In this document: piece after piece, positions 17,252-25,549 of the stretch | How the letters are laid out: every line of letters begins with the position of its first letter | Numbering within the stretch: the stretch's first letter is position 1 | Source: Lentisphaeria bacterium | Lineage (GTDB): Bacteria; Verrucomicrobiota; Lentisphaeria; Victivallales; Victivallaceae | DNA: 52,759 bases | Assembly: GCA_017450705.1 (NCBI GenBank) | Contig: JAFSTC010000101.1 | Coordinates: 1 to 52,759, forward strand | Reading direction: 5' to 3' | Notes under the pieces: model-generated | What the model saw: only the letters and a program-made list of their open reading frames with translations | Database searches by the model: none | What the model was told of the DNA's origin: nothing | Program-made: the position numbers and the translations under genes

Positions 17252-18588
17252 CACAGGAGCGTTTTGAGTTTTTTGGCGATGTCGGTGTTGTCGATGAATC
17301 CCGAGAACAGCTCCGCGCCGGCGCCCTTGCTGGTGGTCAGCACGGGCAGCGCGGTGTGGGAGCCGCTGGTCCAGCCGATCCCCGCCTTGCCGGCCATGAC
17401 GAGCCGGGCGGCGTTGGGCAGCTTGTTCTTCTTGAACCCGTCCTGGAGAATTTTGAGTTCCTTGTCATTGATGACCATGGGATCCTTTTTGGGATCGCCG
17501 GTGAATTTGAACCCGAAATTCTCGGCGAGAAGTTTTTTGGCATCCTCGAAGGAGAAATCGCTCCTGCCTTTGCTCGCCGCTTTGACTGTCTCGGCAAAGG
17601 CCTCGTGGGAGCATTTCTGGTTCGTCAGACGCTCCATGTAGATGGCGTACCCCGTCCCGGCAAACCCCATGGTCATGCCGCCGGTCTCGTGGTCGCCGGT
17701 GACGATGATCAGCGTTTCGTCGGGATGTTTTTCCGCGAACTTGAGCGCCACGCGGACGGCCTCGTCGAGGGCCAGCACCTCGTGAAGATTGCCGGCGGCC
17801 TCGTTGGCATGTCCGCACCAGTCGATGGCGCCGCCTTCGACCATCATGAAAAAGCCCTTGGGATTATCCAGAAGTTCGATGCCCTTGGCGGTGTACTCGG
17901 CCAACGTGGCGACATCTTTTCTCCCGTCGATGCTGTAGGGCAGTTTCCCCGATGCGCCCGAGGCCAGGACCTTGCCGTCGGCGGGCGTCAGCGCCAGCAG
18001 TCCGGCCTTGTCCCGGACCACCTTGTAGCCGGCCTTCGCCGCCAGTTCGTAGATGTCGCCCTTGTACTCGGGCGCGGTTTTGTCGTCGTGTTTTGCAACG
18101 CCGCCGCCGCCGAAATAATCGAACCCGGAGCCGATGAGATCCAGCCCGATGGCGTAGTACTGGGCGCGGCTGCGGCGGTGGGCGTAAAAGCCCGCGGGCG
18201 TGGCGTGATTGATGGTCACCGAGGTGACGATGCCGACCTTTTTGCCGCCGCGACGGGCGACGTAAGCCACGGACTCCAGCTTGCGCTCCCCGGAAGCGTC
18301 CATGCCGATGCGGCCGCTCCGGGTCTTCTCGCCGCAGGCGATGGCCGTGGCGGCGGCGGCGGAATCGGTCACGAGGCTGTTGACGCAGCTCGTCCGCGTA
18401 GTGGCGTGGTACGGCAGCGTGTTGATCGCCAGCTGACCGCGGCCCATCTTGCGGGAGAACTCATCCGCCACCATCCGCTGGGGCGTGGCCATGCCGTCGC
18501 CGATGAAAAGAAACACGTACTTCGGATTTTTGCCGTAGAGCGCACAGGCGCAGACGGCCAGAACAAAAAGAAACGACAGTTTTTTCAT
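17251..18588 (-). CDS. phoA: Alkaline phosphatase (secreted, PhoA family)
   Basis: Extracytoplasmic Zn/Mg phosphomonoesterase releasing phosphate. It has 445 residues with a cleavable signal peptide (about 1-19, ending ACALYG). Motifs are FLFIGDGM (metal Asp), SLVTDSAAAATA with the Ser nucleophile near residue 76, MMVEGGAIDWCGHAN near 250, VTGDHETGG near 298, and GWTSGSHTALPV near 405. All metal and catalytic positions look intact. GGGGGAAAA precedes the ATG. It is first in a two-gene operon with the YibE/F protein. No Pho-box-like direct repeat was recognised in its promoter. Confidence 0.93.
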   Translation of the reverse strand: MKKLSFLFVLAVCACALYGKNPKYVFLFIGDGMATPQRMVADEFSRKMGRGQLAINTLPYHATTRTSCVNSLVTDSAAAATAIACGEKTRSGRIGMDASGERKLESVAYVARRGGKKVGIVTSVTINHATPAGFYAHRRSRAQYYAIGLDLIGSGFDYFGGGGVAKHDDKTAPEYKGDIYELAAKAGYKVVRDKAGLLALTPADGKVLASGASGKLPYSIDGRKDVATLAEYTAKGIELLDNPKGFFMMVEGGAIDWCGHANEAAGNLHEVLALDEAVRVALKFAEKHPDETLIIVTGDHETGGMTMGFAGTGYAIYMERLTNQKCSHEAFAETVKAASKGRSDFSFEDAKKLLAENFGFKFTGDPKKDPMVINDKELKILQDGFKKNKLPNAARLVMAGKAGIGWTSGSHTALPVLTTSKGAGAELFSGFIDNTDIAKKLKTLL

Positions 18589-18621
18589 AAGATTTTCCCC
18601 CGGATACCGAATACTTTCTTT

Positions 18622-18650
18622 AACATACTCCGCGATCGGAAAATATGCAA
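18622..18650 (-). promoter_or_regulatory. Promoter of phoA
   Basis: Reading leftward: TTGCAT (18650-18645), 17 bases, TATGTT (18627-18622), about 34 bases before the start. Confidence 0.55.
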
Positions 18651-18691
18651 TTGCTTTCGGCGAAAAAAGGGATCATTCCCCCGCCGTCAAT

Positions 18692-18720
18692 ACAAAAACA
18701 GCGGGTTTTCCCCGCTGTTT
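18692..18720 (-). terminator. Intrinsic terminator after pta
   Basis: AAACAGCGGG (18696-18705), 5-base loop, CCCGCTGTTT (18711-18720). Leftward transcripts from pta then read a T-run. It lies about 28 bases after the pta stop and ahead of the phoA promoter. Confidence 0.82.
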
Positions 18721-18748
18721 TCGCATTGAAACAGGACGCGGTATCGCG

Positions 18749-19756
18749 TCACAGGCTCTGGCAGACCGTGATGACGATCTCGCCGTAGATATCCTCGGCG
18801 CTGCAGCCGCGGGAAAGATCGTTGAGCGGCTTGGCAAGCCCCTGGAGAATGGGACCGTAGGCCTCGGCCTTGGCCAGACGCTGCACCAGCTTGTAGCAGA
18901 TGTTGCCGCAGTTGAGGTCGGGGAAGATCAGCACGTTGGCGGAACCGGCCACGGGGCTGCCCGGAGCCTTGGCCGCCGCGACCTTGGGAACGATGGCGGC
19001 ATCCGCCTGGAGTTCGCCGTCGCAGACGATATCCAGCTTCTCCGCCTCGACCTTGGCCGCGAACTTGGCCGCCGCCTCGCGAATTTTGATCAGCACTTCG
19101 TGATCGGCGCTGCCGTGGGTCGAGAACGACAGGAACGCCACCCGCGGGGTCTTGCCCAGCAGCGAACGGTAGCTCTTGCTGGTGGCCATGGCGATATCGA
19201 CCAGCTGATCGGCGTCGGGATTGGGATTGACGCCGCAGTCGGCGAAGACCAGCACCTCGTCGCCGGCGGGGGCGGGGGTCGCCAGATCCATCACGAAGCA
19301 GCTGCTGGCGCTCTTGATGCCGGGCGCGGTCCCGATGCAGTGGAAGGCGGCGCGCAGCATGTCGGCGGTGGAGGCGATGCTTCCCGCGACGAGGCCGTCG
19401 ACCATCTTCCGGCGGCACATCATGGCGCCGAAGTAGATCCGGCTGGACATCATCTTGCGGGCCTTCTCGATCTCCAGCCCCTTGGCCTTGCGCATTTCGT
19501 ACAGTTCCTGGGCAAAGTCCTCGAAGAGGGGGCTCTTGAGGTAGTCGAGACACTCGAATTTGCGCTCGGCGATCCCGGCTTCGGCACAGGCCTTGGAGAT
19601 CTCCTCCTCGGTCCCGAGGACGATGATCTTGCCGACGACCTTCTTGTCGACGGCCATGTTGGCGGCCTTGACCACGCGGGGATCCTGTCCCTCGGGCAGA
19701 ACGATGGTGCGGCTGACGGTCCTTGCGCGTTCGGCGAATTTTTCGATGGCGGACAT
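18749..19756 (-). CDS. pta: Phosphate acetyltransferase
   Basis: Converts acetyl-CoA plus phosphate to acetyl phosphate in the cytosol, the first step of acetate production with ATP gain through AckA. At 335 residues it is the short PTA form without the N-terminal regulatory domains. Recognisable stretches are VLPEGQDPRVVKAAN, VDGLVAGSIASTADMLRAAF, VFADCGVNPNPDADQL, FLSFSTHGSADHE and NVLIFPDLNCGNICYKLVQR. AAAGGAA precedes the ATG. It follows ackA by 27 bases in the same operon and points to fermentative or acetogenic carbon flow. Confidence 0.95.
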   Translation of the reverse strand: MSAIEKFAERARTVSRTIVLPEGQDPRVVKAANMAVDKKVVGKIIVLGTEEEISKACAEAGIAERKFECLDYLKSPLFEDFAQELYEMRKAKGLEIEKARKMMSSRIYFGAMMCRRKMVDGLVAGSIASTADMLRAAFHCIGTAPGIKSASSCFVMDLATPAPAGDEVLVFADCGVNPNPDADQLVDIAMATSKSYRSLLGKTPRVAFLSFSTHGSADHEVLIKIREAAAKFAAKVEAEKLDIVCDGELQADAAIVPKVAAAKAPGSPVAGSANVLIFPDLNCGNICYKLVQRLAKAEAYGPILQGLAKPLNDLSRGCSAEDIYGEIVITVCQSL

Positions 19757-19783
19757 TTTTCGGTTCCTTTCAGTAAAAACGGT

Positions 19784-20986
19784 TCACTTTTCCGAGACGA
19801 TCTTCTTGGTCGTGCGGGCGATCATGAGCTCCTCGTCGGTGGGCATGACGATCACCTTGAAGGCGCTGTCGGGCGTGGAGATGACGCCCTGCTTGCCGAA
19901 GCACTCGTTGTTGCGGACGTCGTCGATCTTGAGCCCCAGGGGTCCCAGCTGGTCCATGACCATCTTGCGGATCTCGAAGGAGTACTCGCCGATGCCGCCC
20001 GTGAAAACGATCGCCTGCGGCTTGCCCACCAGCACATAATAGGCGCCGAGATATTTGACGATCCGGCGGACGAACATCTTGACGGCCAGCGCGGCGCGCT
20101 CGTTGCCCTTGTCGGCGGCGGCGAGCATGTCGCGCATGTCACCGGTGCCGATGCCGCCCACGCCGTAGAGGCCGGACTTCTTGTTGAGGATGGTATCCAC
20201 CTCCTTGGCGGTGTGGCCGACCTCCACCAGCCGCAGGACGGCGGCGGGATCCATGTCGCCGGAACGGGTCCCCATCATCAGACCTTCCAGCGGGGTGAGC
20301 CCCATGGTGGTGTCGATGACCTTGCCGTTTTTGATGGCGGCCATGCTGCAGCCGTTGCCCAGGTGACAGGTGATGATGTCGGTGTCTTCAGGCTTCTGCC
20401 CGAGGAACTTGGCGGTGGCCAGCGTCACGTAGTGATGGCTGGTCCCGTGGAAGCCGTACTTGCGGATCCCGTACTGCTTGTAATACTCGTAGGGGATGGC
20501 GTAAAGATAGGCCTCGGGGGGCATGGTCTGGTGGAACTGGGTGTCGAAAACGCCCACGTTGGGCACGCCGGCCATGGCCTTTTCGCAGGCCTCGATCCCG
20601 GCCAGGTTCGGGGGATTGTGCAGCGGTCCCAGGGGGAAGCACTCGCGGATCACGTCCTTCACTGCGGGGGTGATGAGCATGGGCGCAGTGATCTTTTCGC
20701 CGCCGTGGAGCACGCGGTGCCCGACGGCGGAGATCTCGGAGAGACTCTTGATGACGCCGATCTCGGGATCGGTCAGTTTTTCGCAGATCCGGCTCACGGC
20801 CTCGGCGTGGTCCTTCACGGGGATCACGGCCTCGAACTTGAAGCCGTCGGGCCGCTTGTAGATGAGGTTGGGGGCGTCACTTCCCAGCCGTTCGAAGAGC
20901 CCCTTGGCGAGGACCTGTTCGTTCTCCATGGCGAACAGCGTGAACTTGAGCGAACTGCTGCCGGCGTTGATGACCAGAACTTTCAT
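19784..20986 (-). CDS. ackA: Acetate kinase
   Basis: Transfers phosphate from acetyl phosphate to ADP, giving ATP and acetate. It has 400 residues, the normal length. Motifs are VLVINAGSSSLKF at the start, VGHRVLHGGEK near residue 88, GVFDTQFHQTMP near 143, YGFHGTSHHYV near 175, CHLGNGCSMAAI near 204 and FTGGIGEYS near 327. All match active acetate kinases. GGAGAAAGG precedes the ATG. It lies 86 bases after infA, with a weak hairpin between them, so the ackA-pta pair may be partly independent of the hisS-infA operon. Confidence 0.96.
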   Translation of the reverse strand: MKVLVINAGSSSLKFTLFAMENEQVLAKGLFERLGSDAPNLIYKRPDGFKFEAVIPVKDHAEAVSRICEKLTDPEIGVIKSLSEISAVGHRVLHGGEKITAPMLITPAVKDVIRECFPLGPLHNPPNLAGIEACEKAMAGVPNVGVFDTQFHQTMPPEAYLYAIPYEYYKQYGIRKYGFHGTSHHYVTLATAKFLGQKPEDTDIITCHLGNGCSMAAIKNGKVIDTTMGLTPLEGLMMGTRSGDMDPAAVLRLVEVGHTAKEVDTILNKKSGLYGVGGIGTGDMRDMLAAADKGNERAALAVKMFVRRIVKYLGAYYVLVGKPQAIVFTGGIGEYSFEIRKMVMDQLGPLGLKIDDVRNNECFGKQGVISTPDSAFKVIVMPTDEELMIARTTKKIVSEK

Positions 20987-21027
20987 TGCCTTTCTCCAGT
21001 TGAAAACTTGCTTGGAACAAAACCGTC

Positions 21028-21045
21028 TCCGGAAACTTTTCCGGA
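21028..21045 (-). terminator. Possible weak terminator between infA and ackA
   Basis: TCCGGAAA (21028-21035) pairs with TTTCCGGA (21038-21045). The loop is tiny and only a short T-stretch follows leftward, so read-through into ackA is likely. Confidence 0.3.
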
Positions 21046-21072
21046 AAAATCACAGGATCACGGCCCCGGGGC

Positions 21073-21291
21073 CTACTTTTTGCGGAACACGATGCGCCCC
21101 TTGGTCAGATCGTAGGGCGACATCTCGAGCGTCACCGCATCGCCGGGAAGGATGCGGATGAAATTCATCCTCATCTTTCCGGAAATGTGAGCGTTCACCA
21201 CGTGTCCGGTCTGGATCTCCACCCTGAACATCGTGTTGGGCAGAAGTTCACGGACCACGCCATCCACTCTGATTACATCGTCTTTTGCCAC
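21073..21291 (-). CDS. infA: Translation initiation factor IF-1
   Basis: A 72-residue S1-like OB-fold protein that binds the 30S A-site during initiation. The sequence [19 protein letters not shown], then [19 protein letters not shown] and the ending [10 protein letters not shown], is diagnostic. Translation starts at GTG (21291-21289), inside the last 19 bases of map, with GGAGA upstream, implying coupling to map. Confidence 0.96.
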   Translation of the reverse strand: MAKDDVIRVDGVVRELLPNTMFRVEIQTGHVVNAHISGKMRMNFIRILPGDAVTLEMSPYDLTKGRIVFRKK

Positions 21292-22046
21292 GTCAGAATC
21301 TCCGGTTCACTGTCGGTTATAAGGACCATATGTTCGAAATGCGCGCTCCACGCGCCGTCATGCGTACGGACCGTCCAGCCGTCCCTGCGGTCGACGACGA
21401 TCCTCTCCGTGCCGAGATTGAGCATCGGTTCGATGCACAGCACCATGCCGGGGACGAGAACGGGCCCGCCGCCCCAGCCGGAATAGTTGGGGACCTCGGG
21501 AGGCTCGTGCAGATGGATGCCGCACCCGTGCCCCACGTATTCGCGGACGATCCCCAGATGGCTCCTGCGGGCGGCCATCTCCACGGCCCGGCTGATGTCG
21601 CCGACCCGGCGGCCGCACCGGGCGGCGGAAATCCCCTGTTTCAGGGCGGCGCGGGTCCCCTCCAGCAGACGGCAGATCTCCGGAGAGGGATGCGCCTCCA
21701 TGCTGACGGTCACGGCGGTGTCCCCCAGCGCGCCGTCGAACTCCACGCCGACGTCGATGCTCACGATGTCCCGCGGACCGATGACCCGGTCGGGCCGGGC
21801 GATGCCGTGCACGACCTCGTCGTTGACGGAGATGCAGATGTTGCCCGGGTAGCCGTGGTAATTCAGAAAGGCGCTCTTGCCGCCGGAAGCGCGGATCAGC
21901 TCGCCGGCGCGCACGTCCACGTCCATGGTCGTCATACCCGGACGGATCGACTCGGCGATCATGTCGCGCACCTGGGCCGTGACCGCCGCCGCGCGGCGGA
22001 TACGCACGATCTCCTCGGGCGTGTGAACGTTCTGCCCTCTGGCCAT
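21273..22046 (-). CDS. map: Methionine aminopeptidase, type I
   Basis: Removes the initiator methionine from nascent proteins. It has 257 residues, the compact type Ia form without an SH3-like extension. The metal ligands are visible: [19 protein letters not shown] (two Asp), [12 protein letters not shown] (His), CIEPMLNLG (Glu) and the final Glu in [16 protein letters not shown]. The substrate-binding [19 protein letters not shown] is present. It starts 4 bases after the adk stop with GGAGAAATAG and overlaps infA by 19 bases. Confidence 0.95.
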   Translation of the reverse strand: MARGQNVHTPEEIVRIRRAAAVTAQVRDMIAESIRPGMTTMDVDVRAGELIRASGGKSAFLNYHGYPGNICISVNDEVVHGIARPDRVIGPRDIVSIDVGVEFDGALGDTAVTVSMEAHPSPEICRLLEGTRAALKQGISAARCGRRVGDISRAVEMAARRSHLGIVREYVGHGCGIHLHEPPEVPNYSGWGGGPVLVPGMVLCIEPMLNLGTERIVVDRRDGWTVRTHDGAWSAHFEHMVLITDSEPEILTWQKTM

Positions 22047-22050
22047 AAAA

Positions 22051-22704
22051 CTATTTCTCCAGCGCCTCGATCAGCCGGGTGAGGATCTCGCTGCTCGAGG
22101 TGGATTCGATGGTCAGCAGCTGCCCGGACTTCTCGTAGAAGTCGATCAGGGGCAGGGTCTGCTTGTAGAAGACCTGGAGACGGGACTTGGCCGTCTCGAG
22201 GGAGTCGTCGCTGCGCTGGTAAAGGGGCGAACCGCACTTGTCGCAGATGCCCTCCACCTTGGGCGGCATGAAAAGCTTGTTGTAGATGGCGTCGCAGCCG
22301 CGGCAGTTCAGCCGGGCGGTCAGACGCTGGATGAGCATTTCGTCGGGGACCTTGAAGTACACCACCATCTGGAGTTTCCGCCCCAGCGCCTTCAGCGCGT
22401 CGTTGAGCAGTTCGGCCTGAGCGACCGTGCGGGGGAATCCGTCGAGGATGAACCCGGCCTTGCAGTCGTCCCTGGTCAGCCGGCTGCGGACCATGCCCGC
22501 GACGATCTCGTCGGGGACCAGCTGTCCGGACTTCATCAGGGCGTCGGCCTTTTTGCCCAGTTCGGTCCCCGCCGCCACCTCGGCCCGCAGCAGATCCCCC
22601 GTGGAGATGTGCGCCAGAGGATACTTGGCCAGGACCTGTTTCGAAACCGTTCCCTTCCCCGCCCCGGGAGCCCCGAGGAAGACCAGATTGTGTTCAGTGC
22701 TCAT
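22051..22704 (-). CDS. adk: Adenylate kinase (zinc-lid type)
   Basis: Interconverts AMP + ATP and 2 ADP. It has 217 residues. The P-loop is FLGAPGAGKGT (about 9-19) and the AMP site includes ISTGDLLRAEV. FILDGFPRTVAQAE is the NMP-core signature. The LID carries a Cys4 zinc site: CRGC and CDKC near residues 130 and 150. The start overlaps the hisS stop by four bases (ATGA). Confidence 0.96.
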   Translation of the reverse strand: MSTEHNLVFLGAPGAGKGTVSKQVLAKYPLAHISTGDLLRAEVAAGTELGKKADALMKSGQLVPDEIVAGMVRSRLTRDDCKAGFILDGFPRTVAQAELLNDALKALGRKLQMVVYFKVPDEMLIQRLTARLNCRGCDAIYNKLFMPPKVEGICDKCGSPLYQRSDDSLETAKSRLQVFYKQTLPLIDFYEKSGQLLTIESTSSSEILTRLIEALEK

Positions 22705-23966
22705 TTGGATAGATCCCTTTTGTGTAAAAATTCGAAAACCGCGTCGGCGGAAATCTCCGTCTGCTCCCCGTCCGCCATGTTTTTGACGATGACGGTGTTT
22801 TTCTCCATCTCGCTGTCGCCGCGCACAACGGCCAGGGGCGCGCCGCTCCTGTTGGCCTCCCGCAGCTGGGCTTTGAAGGAACGCTCCTCAAGCTCGAGCC
22901 CGACGGGAATGCCCGCCGCACGCAGTTCGTCGGCGAGGGCCAGATTTGCCAAGCGCGCCTGCGCGTTCAGGCCGACCAGGTAGGCCACGGGCCCCGCGGG
23001 CGCGGGCGCTTTGACGCCGAGGGCCTCCCGGGCCAGCAGCAGCCGCTCCACCCCGGCGGCGAATCCCACGCCGGGAACAGGACGCTTGCCGCCGGGCAGG
23101 AAGAGCTCGTACCGCCCTCCCCCCGCGATGGCCGTCTGGGGTCCCAGCGCCGGATGGGTCACCTCGAACACCGTATGGACGTAATAATCCAGCCCCCGGA
23201 CCAGCCGCGGATCCACTTTGTACGGGATCTTCAGCGCATCCAGAGCCCGGCGCACCTCGTCGAAATACCGGCGGGAATCCTCGCTGAAACTTGCGACGTA
23301 ATCGGGCGCGCCCGCGACGATCTCGCCGCAGGACGGCTGCTTGCAGTCGAGGATGCGCCAGATGTTGCGCTCGAACCGGGTGCGGCAGTCGTCGCACATG
23401 GCGTCGAGATGGCGGGCAAAGTAGTTTCGCAGCAGCTCCTCGGCAGGCCCCCTGTCGCCGGACACCCCGCGGGTGTTGACGGCGATGACGAAATCCCCCA
23501 GCCCGATGGCGCGCAGAAAGGCGCCCAGCATGGCGATGCATTCGGCGTCGATGAGGGGCGCGCAGCGGCCCACGTTCTCCACGCCGATCTGATGGAACTG
23601 ACGGCGGCGTCCGGCGGCCGGACGCTCCCCGCGGAACATGGGGCCGAAGTAACGGACGCGCTGCTCGACCTGATTCATCACATCGGTATTGGAGAGGGCG
23701 CGCATCACCCCCGCCGTTCCCTCGGGACGGAGGGTCAGACTGCGTCCGCCCCGGTCGGAAAAGGTGTACATCTCCTTCTGGACGACCTCCGTCTCGCTCC
23801 CGAGGCCCTTCTGAAAGACCTCGGTGTACTCGAAAACGGGCGTCCGCAGCTCGCCGTAGCCGTACCGGGAAAAAATCTCGGAACCGATGCGCTCTATCTC
23901 GCGCCACTCGCGGGCCTCGGGCTCGAAGATGTCCGCCGTCCCGGGAGGAGGGGAAAATGCCGCCAT
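22701..23966 (-). CDS. hisS: Histidyl-tRNA synthetase
   Basis: Charges tRNA-His. It is a class II synthetase of 421 residues. Motif 2 is MFRGERPAAGRRRQFHQIG near residue 112; the His-specific motif is RGLDYYVHTVFEV near 263; motif 3 lies in GVGFAAGVERLLLA near 313. A C-terminal anticodon-binding domain (about 325-421) follows. GGAGAT precedes the ATG. It heads the hisS-adk-map-infA chain; in many bacteria adk-map-infA follows secY, so this location is a local rearrangement. Confidence 0.95.
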   Translation of the reverse strand: MAAFSPPPGTADIFEPEAREWREIERIGSEIFSRYGYGELRTPVFEYTEVFQKGLGSETEVVQKEMYTFSDRGGRSLTLRPEGTAGVMRALSNTDVMNQVEQRVRYFGPMFRGERPAAGRRRQFHQIGVENVGRCAPLIDAECIAMLGAFLRAIGLGDFVIAVNTRGVSGDRGPAEELLRNYFARHLDAMCDDCRTRFERNIWRILDCKQPSCGEIVAGAPDYVASFSEDSRRYFDEVRRALDALKIPYKVDPRLVRGLDYYVHTVFEVTHPALGPQTAIAGGGRYELFLPGGKRPVPGVGFAAGVERLLLAREALGVKAPAPAGPVAYLVGLNAQARLANLALADELRAAGIPVGLELEERSFKAQLREANRSGAPLAVVRGDSEMEKNTVIVKNMADGEQTEISADAVFEFLHKRDLSK

Positions 23967-23977
23967 GTCACGATCTC

Positions 23978-24018
23978 CAAAAAATCAGCACGCCCGACGA
24001 AAAACTTTTCGTCAGGCG
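23978..24018 (-). terminator. Terminator between the HU gene and hisS
   Basis: Read leftward, GCC.GACGAAAA pairs with TTTTCGTC.GGC with one mismatch, followed by six T's (complement of 23979-23984). It sits in the hisS leader, about 40 bases downstream of the HU stop codon, so hisS expression would depend on read-through. Confidence 0.6.
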
Positions 24019-24055
24019 CGCGTTTACAGCTGTGTCTTCCCGACCCTGTCCAACA

Positions 24056-24355
24056 TTATTTGAAATCGGCGGGATTGAGCTTCTCGACGGCATCCTTGAG
24101 TTCCTTGCCGGCGCGGAATTTGACAACGGTGCGCTCGGGGATGACGACTTCGTGCTCCGGAGCGTTGGGGTTGCGGCCCTTGCGGCTCTTGCGGACCTTG
24201 ATCTCGAAGACGCCGAAATTGCGCAGTTCAATGGTACGGCCGGAAATCAGCTCCTCGGCGATGTGATCGAGAGTCTTCTGAACGACCTCGGCGACTTCAC
24301 CCTGGTTGAGGTTGGTTTCCCGTGCGATTTTGACGACTAAGTCACGTTTTGTCAT
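24056..24355 (-). CDS. HU/IHF-family DNA-binding protein
   Basis: A 99-residue histone-like nucleoid protein. MTKRDLVVKIARETNLNQ, then IELRNFGVFEIKVRKSRKGR and the beta-arm segment RNPNAPEHEVVIPERTV (about 60-76), are diagnostic, including the Arg-Asn-Pro of the minor-groove arm. The ATG at 24355 follows AGGAGA at 8 bases, better supported than longer in-frame starts. HU and IHF-like members cannot be separated by eye. Confidence 0.95.
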   Translation of the reverse strand: MTKRDLVVKIARETNLNQGEVAEVVQKTLDHIAEELISGRTIELRNFGVFEIKVRKSRKGRNPNAPEHEVVIPERTVVKFRAGKELKDAVEKLNPADFK

Positions 24356-24416
24356 TGTATTAAATCTCCTGTATAGACGACTGGATGAAGCGGGCCTCAT
24401 CCGTATGCACATATAT

Positions 24417-24445
24417 AATATTGCTCCAAAACCCCGCCGTGTCAA
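24417..24445 (-). promoter_or_regulatory. Promoter of the HU gene
   Basis: Reading leftward: TTGACA (24445-24440), 17 bases, AATATT (24422-24417). The AT-rich stretch just downstream also offers a TATTAT -10 at 19 bases. Confidence 0.65.
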
Positions 24446-24559
24446 CAGCGGTTTGCAAAAAAAGAGGCTTTTTTGTGCATATTTCCGGGAAAACGGGAAA
24501 ATCCGGCGCTCCCGCGGCGCATCGGCTCCCCGTGCGGCCCCCGCCCCTCCGGGACCGGC

Positions 24560-24587
24560 TTGAAAATAAAAATCTCCATGTTATATT
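24560..24587 (+). promoter_or_regulatory. Promoter of the metallophosphoesterase gene
   Basis: TTGAAA (24560-24565), 16 bases, TATATT (24582-24587), 45 bases before the start codon. Confidence 0.7.
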
Positions 24588-24631
24588 ATGCGGAGAAATC
24601 GTGTCCGCGAACAGAACGATGGGAGACTTCC

Positions 24632-25549
24632 ATGGCGAAACTGACATTCACCGTTTTTTCCGATCTGCACCACCACCCCGCCTGGTACAAGACCGAGGCC
24701 CCGGAGCGCCTTGCGGCCATTCAGCAGCGTGCCCTCGACAGCGGTTCGGCATTTCTGCTCCACCTCGGGGATTTCAGTCACCAGCCCTCCCGGTATCCGG
24801 AGCTGATCCGGCAGTACAAAGAGTTCTCCCTGCCCGGCTACTTCGTTCTGGGCAACCACGAATTCGACATCGACTACTATGAAACGGTGCTGGAGACCAT
24901 GGGTCTCGAGAGCGGCTACTACTTCTTCGACAAGTCTGGCTTCCGCTTCATCCAGCTGGACGAAAACTATTTCCGGGACTTCCCCGGCGTGTATTTCCAC
25001 TACTCGGCCCGCAATTACTTCGACCACCCCCAGTCCCGGGACTGGATGCCCCCCGAGGAGATCGACTGGCTGCGGCGGACGGTGGAGAGTTCGCCCTATC
25101 CCTGCATCCTCTCCAGCCACGCGCCCCTGGACTACCCCAACGGCGCGGGCGTGAGATGCAAGGAGCCCGTCCGGGAGATCATCAAAAACTCGCAGAACAC
25201 CCCCGGCAAAGTCATCCTCTGCATGAACGGCCACTACCACCGCACGGGGCTGGACATCATCGACGGCGTGGCCCGGCTGGACGTCAACTCCGCCTCCTTC
25301 AACTGGGTGCCGACCCCCCACTACCTCTTCCCCGAGGAGTGGTACAAAATCTACGAGTGCGCGGGCAATCAGGTGATCTACGCCGATCCCCTCAGCGCCG
25401 TCGTCACGCTGGACTCAGACGCCCGCACCATCGACATCGAGGGGTGCAAAAGTTCCTTTGTTTACGGCGTCGATACGGAGAAGAGCGGCAACAGCTCGGG
25501 CTACCGCCTCTGCACCCCCGACATGGTCTCGGGGCACGTCAATTACTAA
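24632..25549 (+). CDS. Calcineurin-like metallophosphoesterase
   Basis: A 305-residue cytosolic protein with a full metallophosphoesterase metal set: VFSDLHHHP (DxH) near residue 9, HLGDFSHQ (GD) near 44, LGNHEFD (GNHE) near 77, LSSHAPLD near 167 and MNGHYHRTG (GHxH) near 200. It is a likely phosphodiesterase or phosphatase with unknown substrate; the family includes cyclic-nucleotide and nucleotide-sugar enzymes. GGGAG precedes the ATG at 24632. It is a single-gene unit whose stop overlaps the convergent membrane-protein gene by 4 bases. Confidence 0.88.
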   Translation: MAKLTFTVFSDLHHHPAWYKTEAPERLAAIQQRALDSGSAFLLHLGDFSHQPSRYPELIRQYKEFSLPGYFVLGNHEFDIDYYETVLETMGLESGYYFFDKSGFRFIQLDENYFRDFPGVYFHYSARNYFDHPQSRDWMPPEEIDWLRRTVESSPYPCILSSHAPLDYPNGAGVRCKEPVREIIKNSQNTPGKVILCMNGHYHRTGLDIIDGVARLDVNSASFNWVPTPHYLFPEEWYKIYECAGNQVIYADPLSAVVTLDSDARTIDIEGCKSSFVYGVDTEKSGNSSGYRLCTPDMVSGHVNY

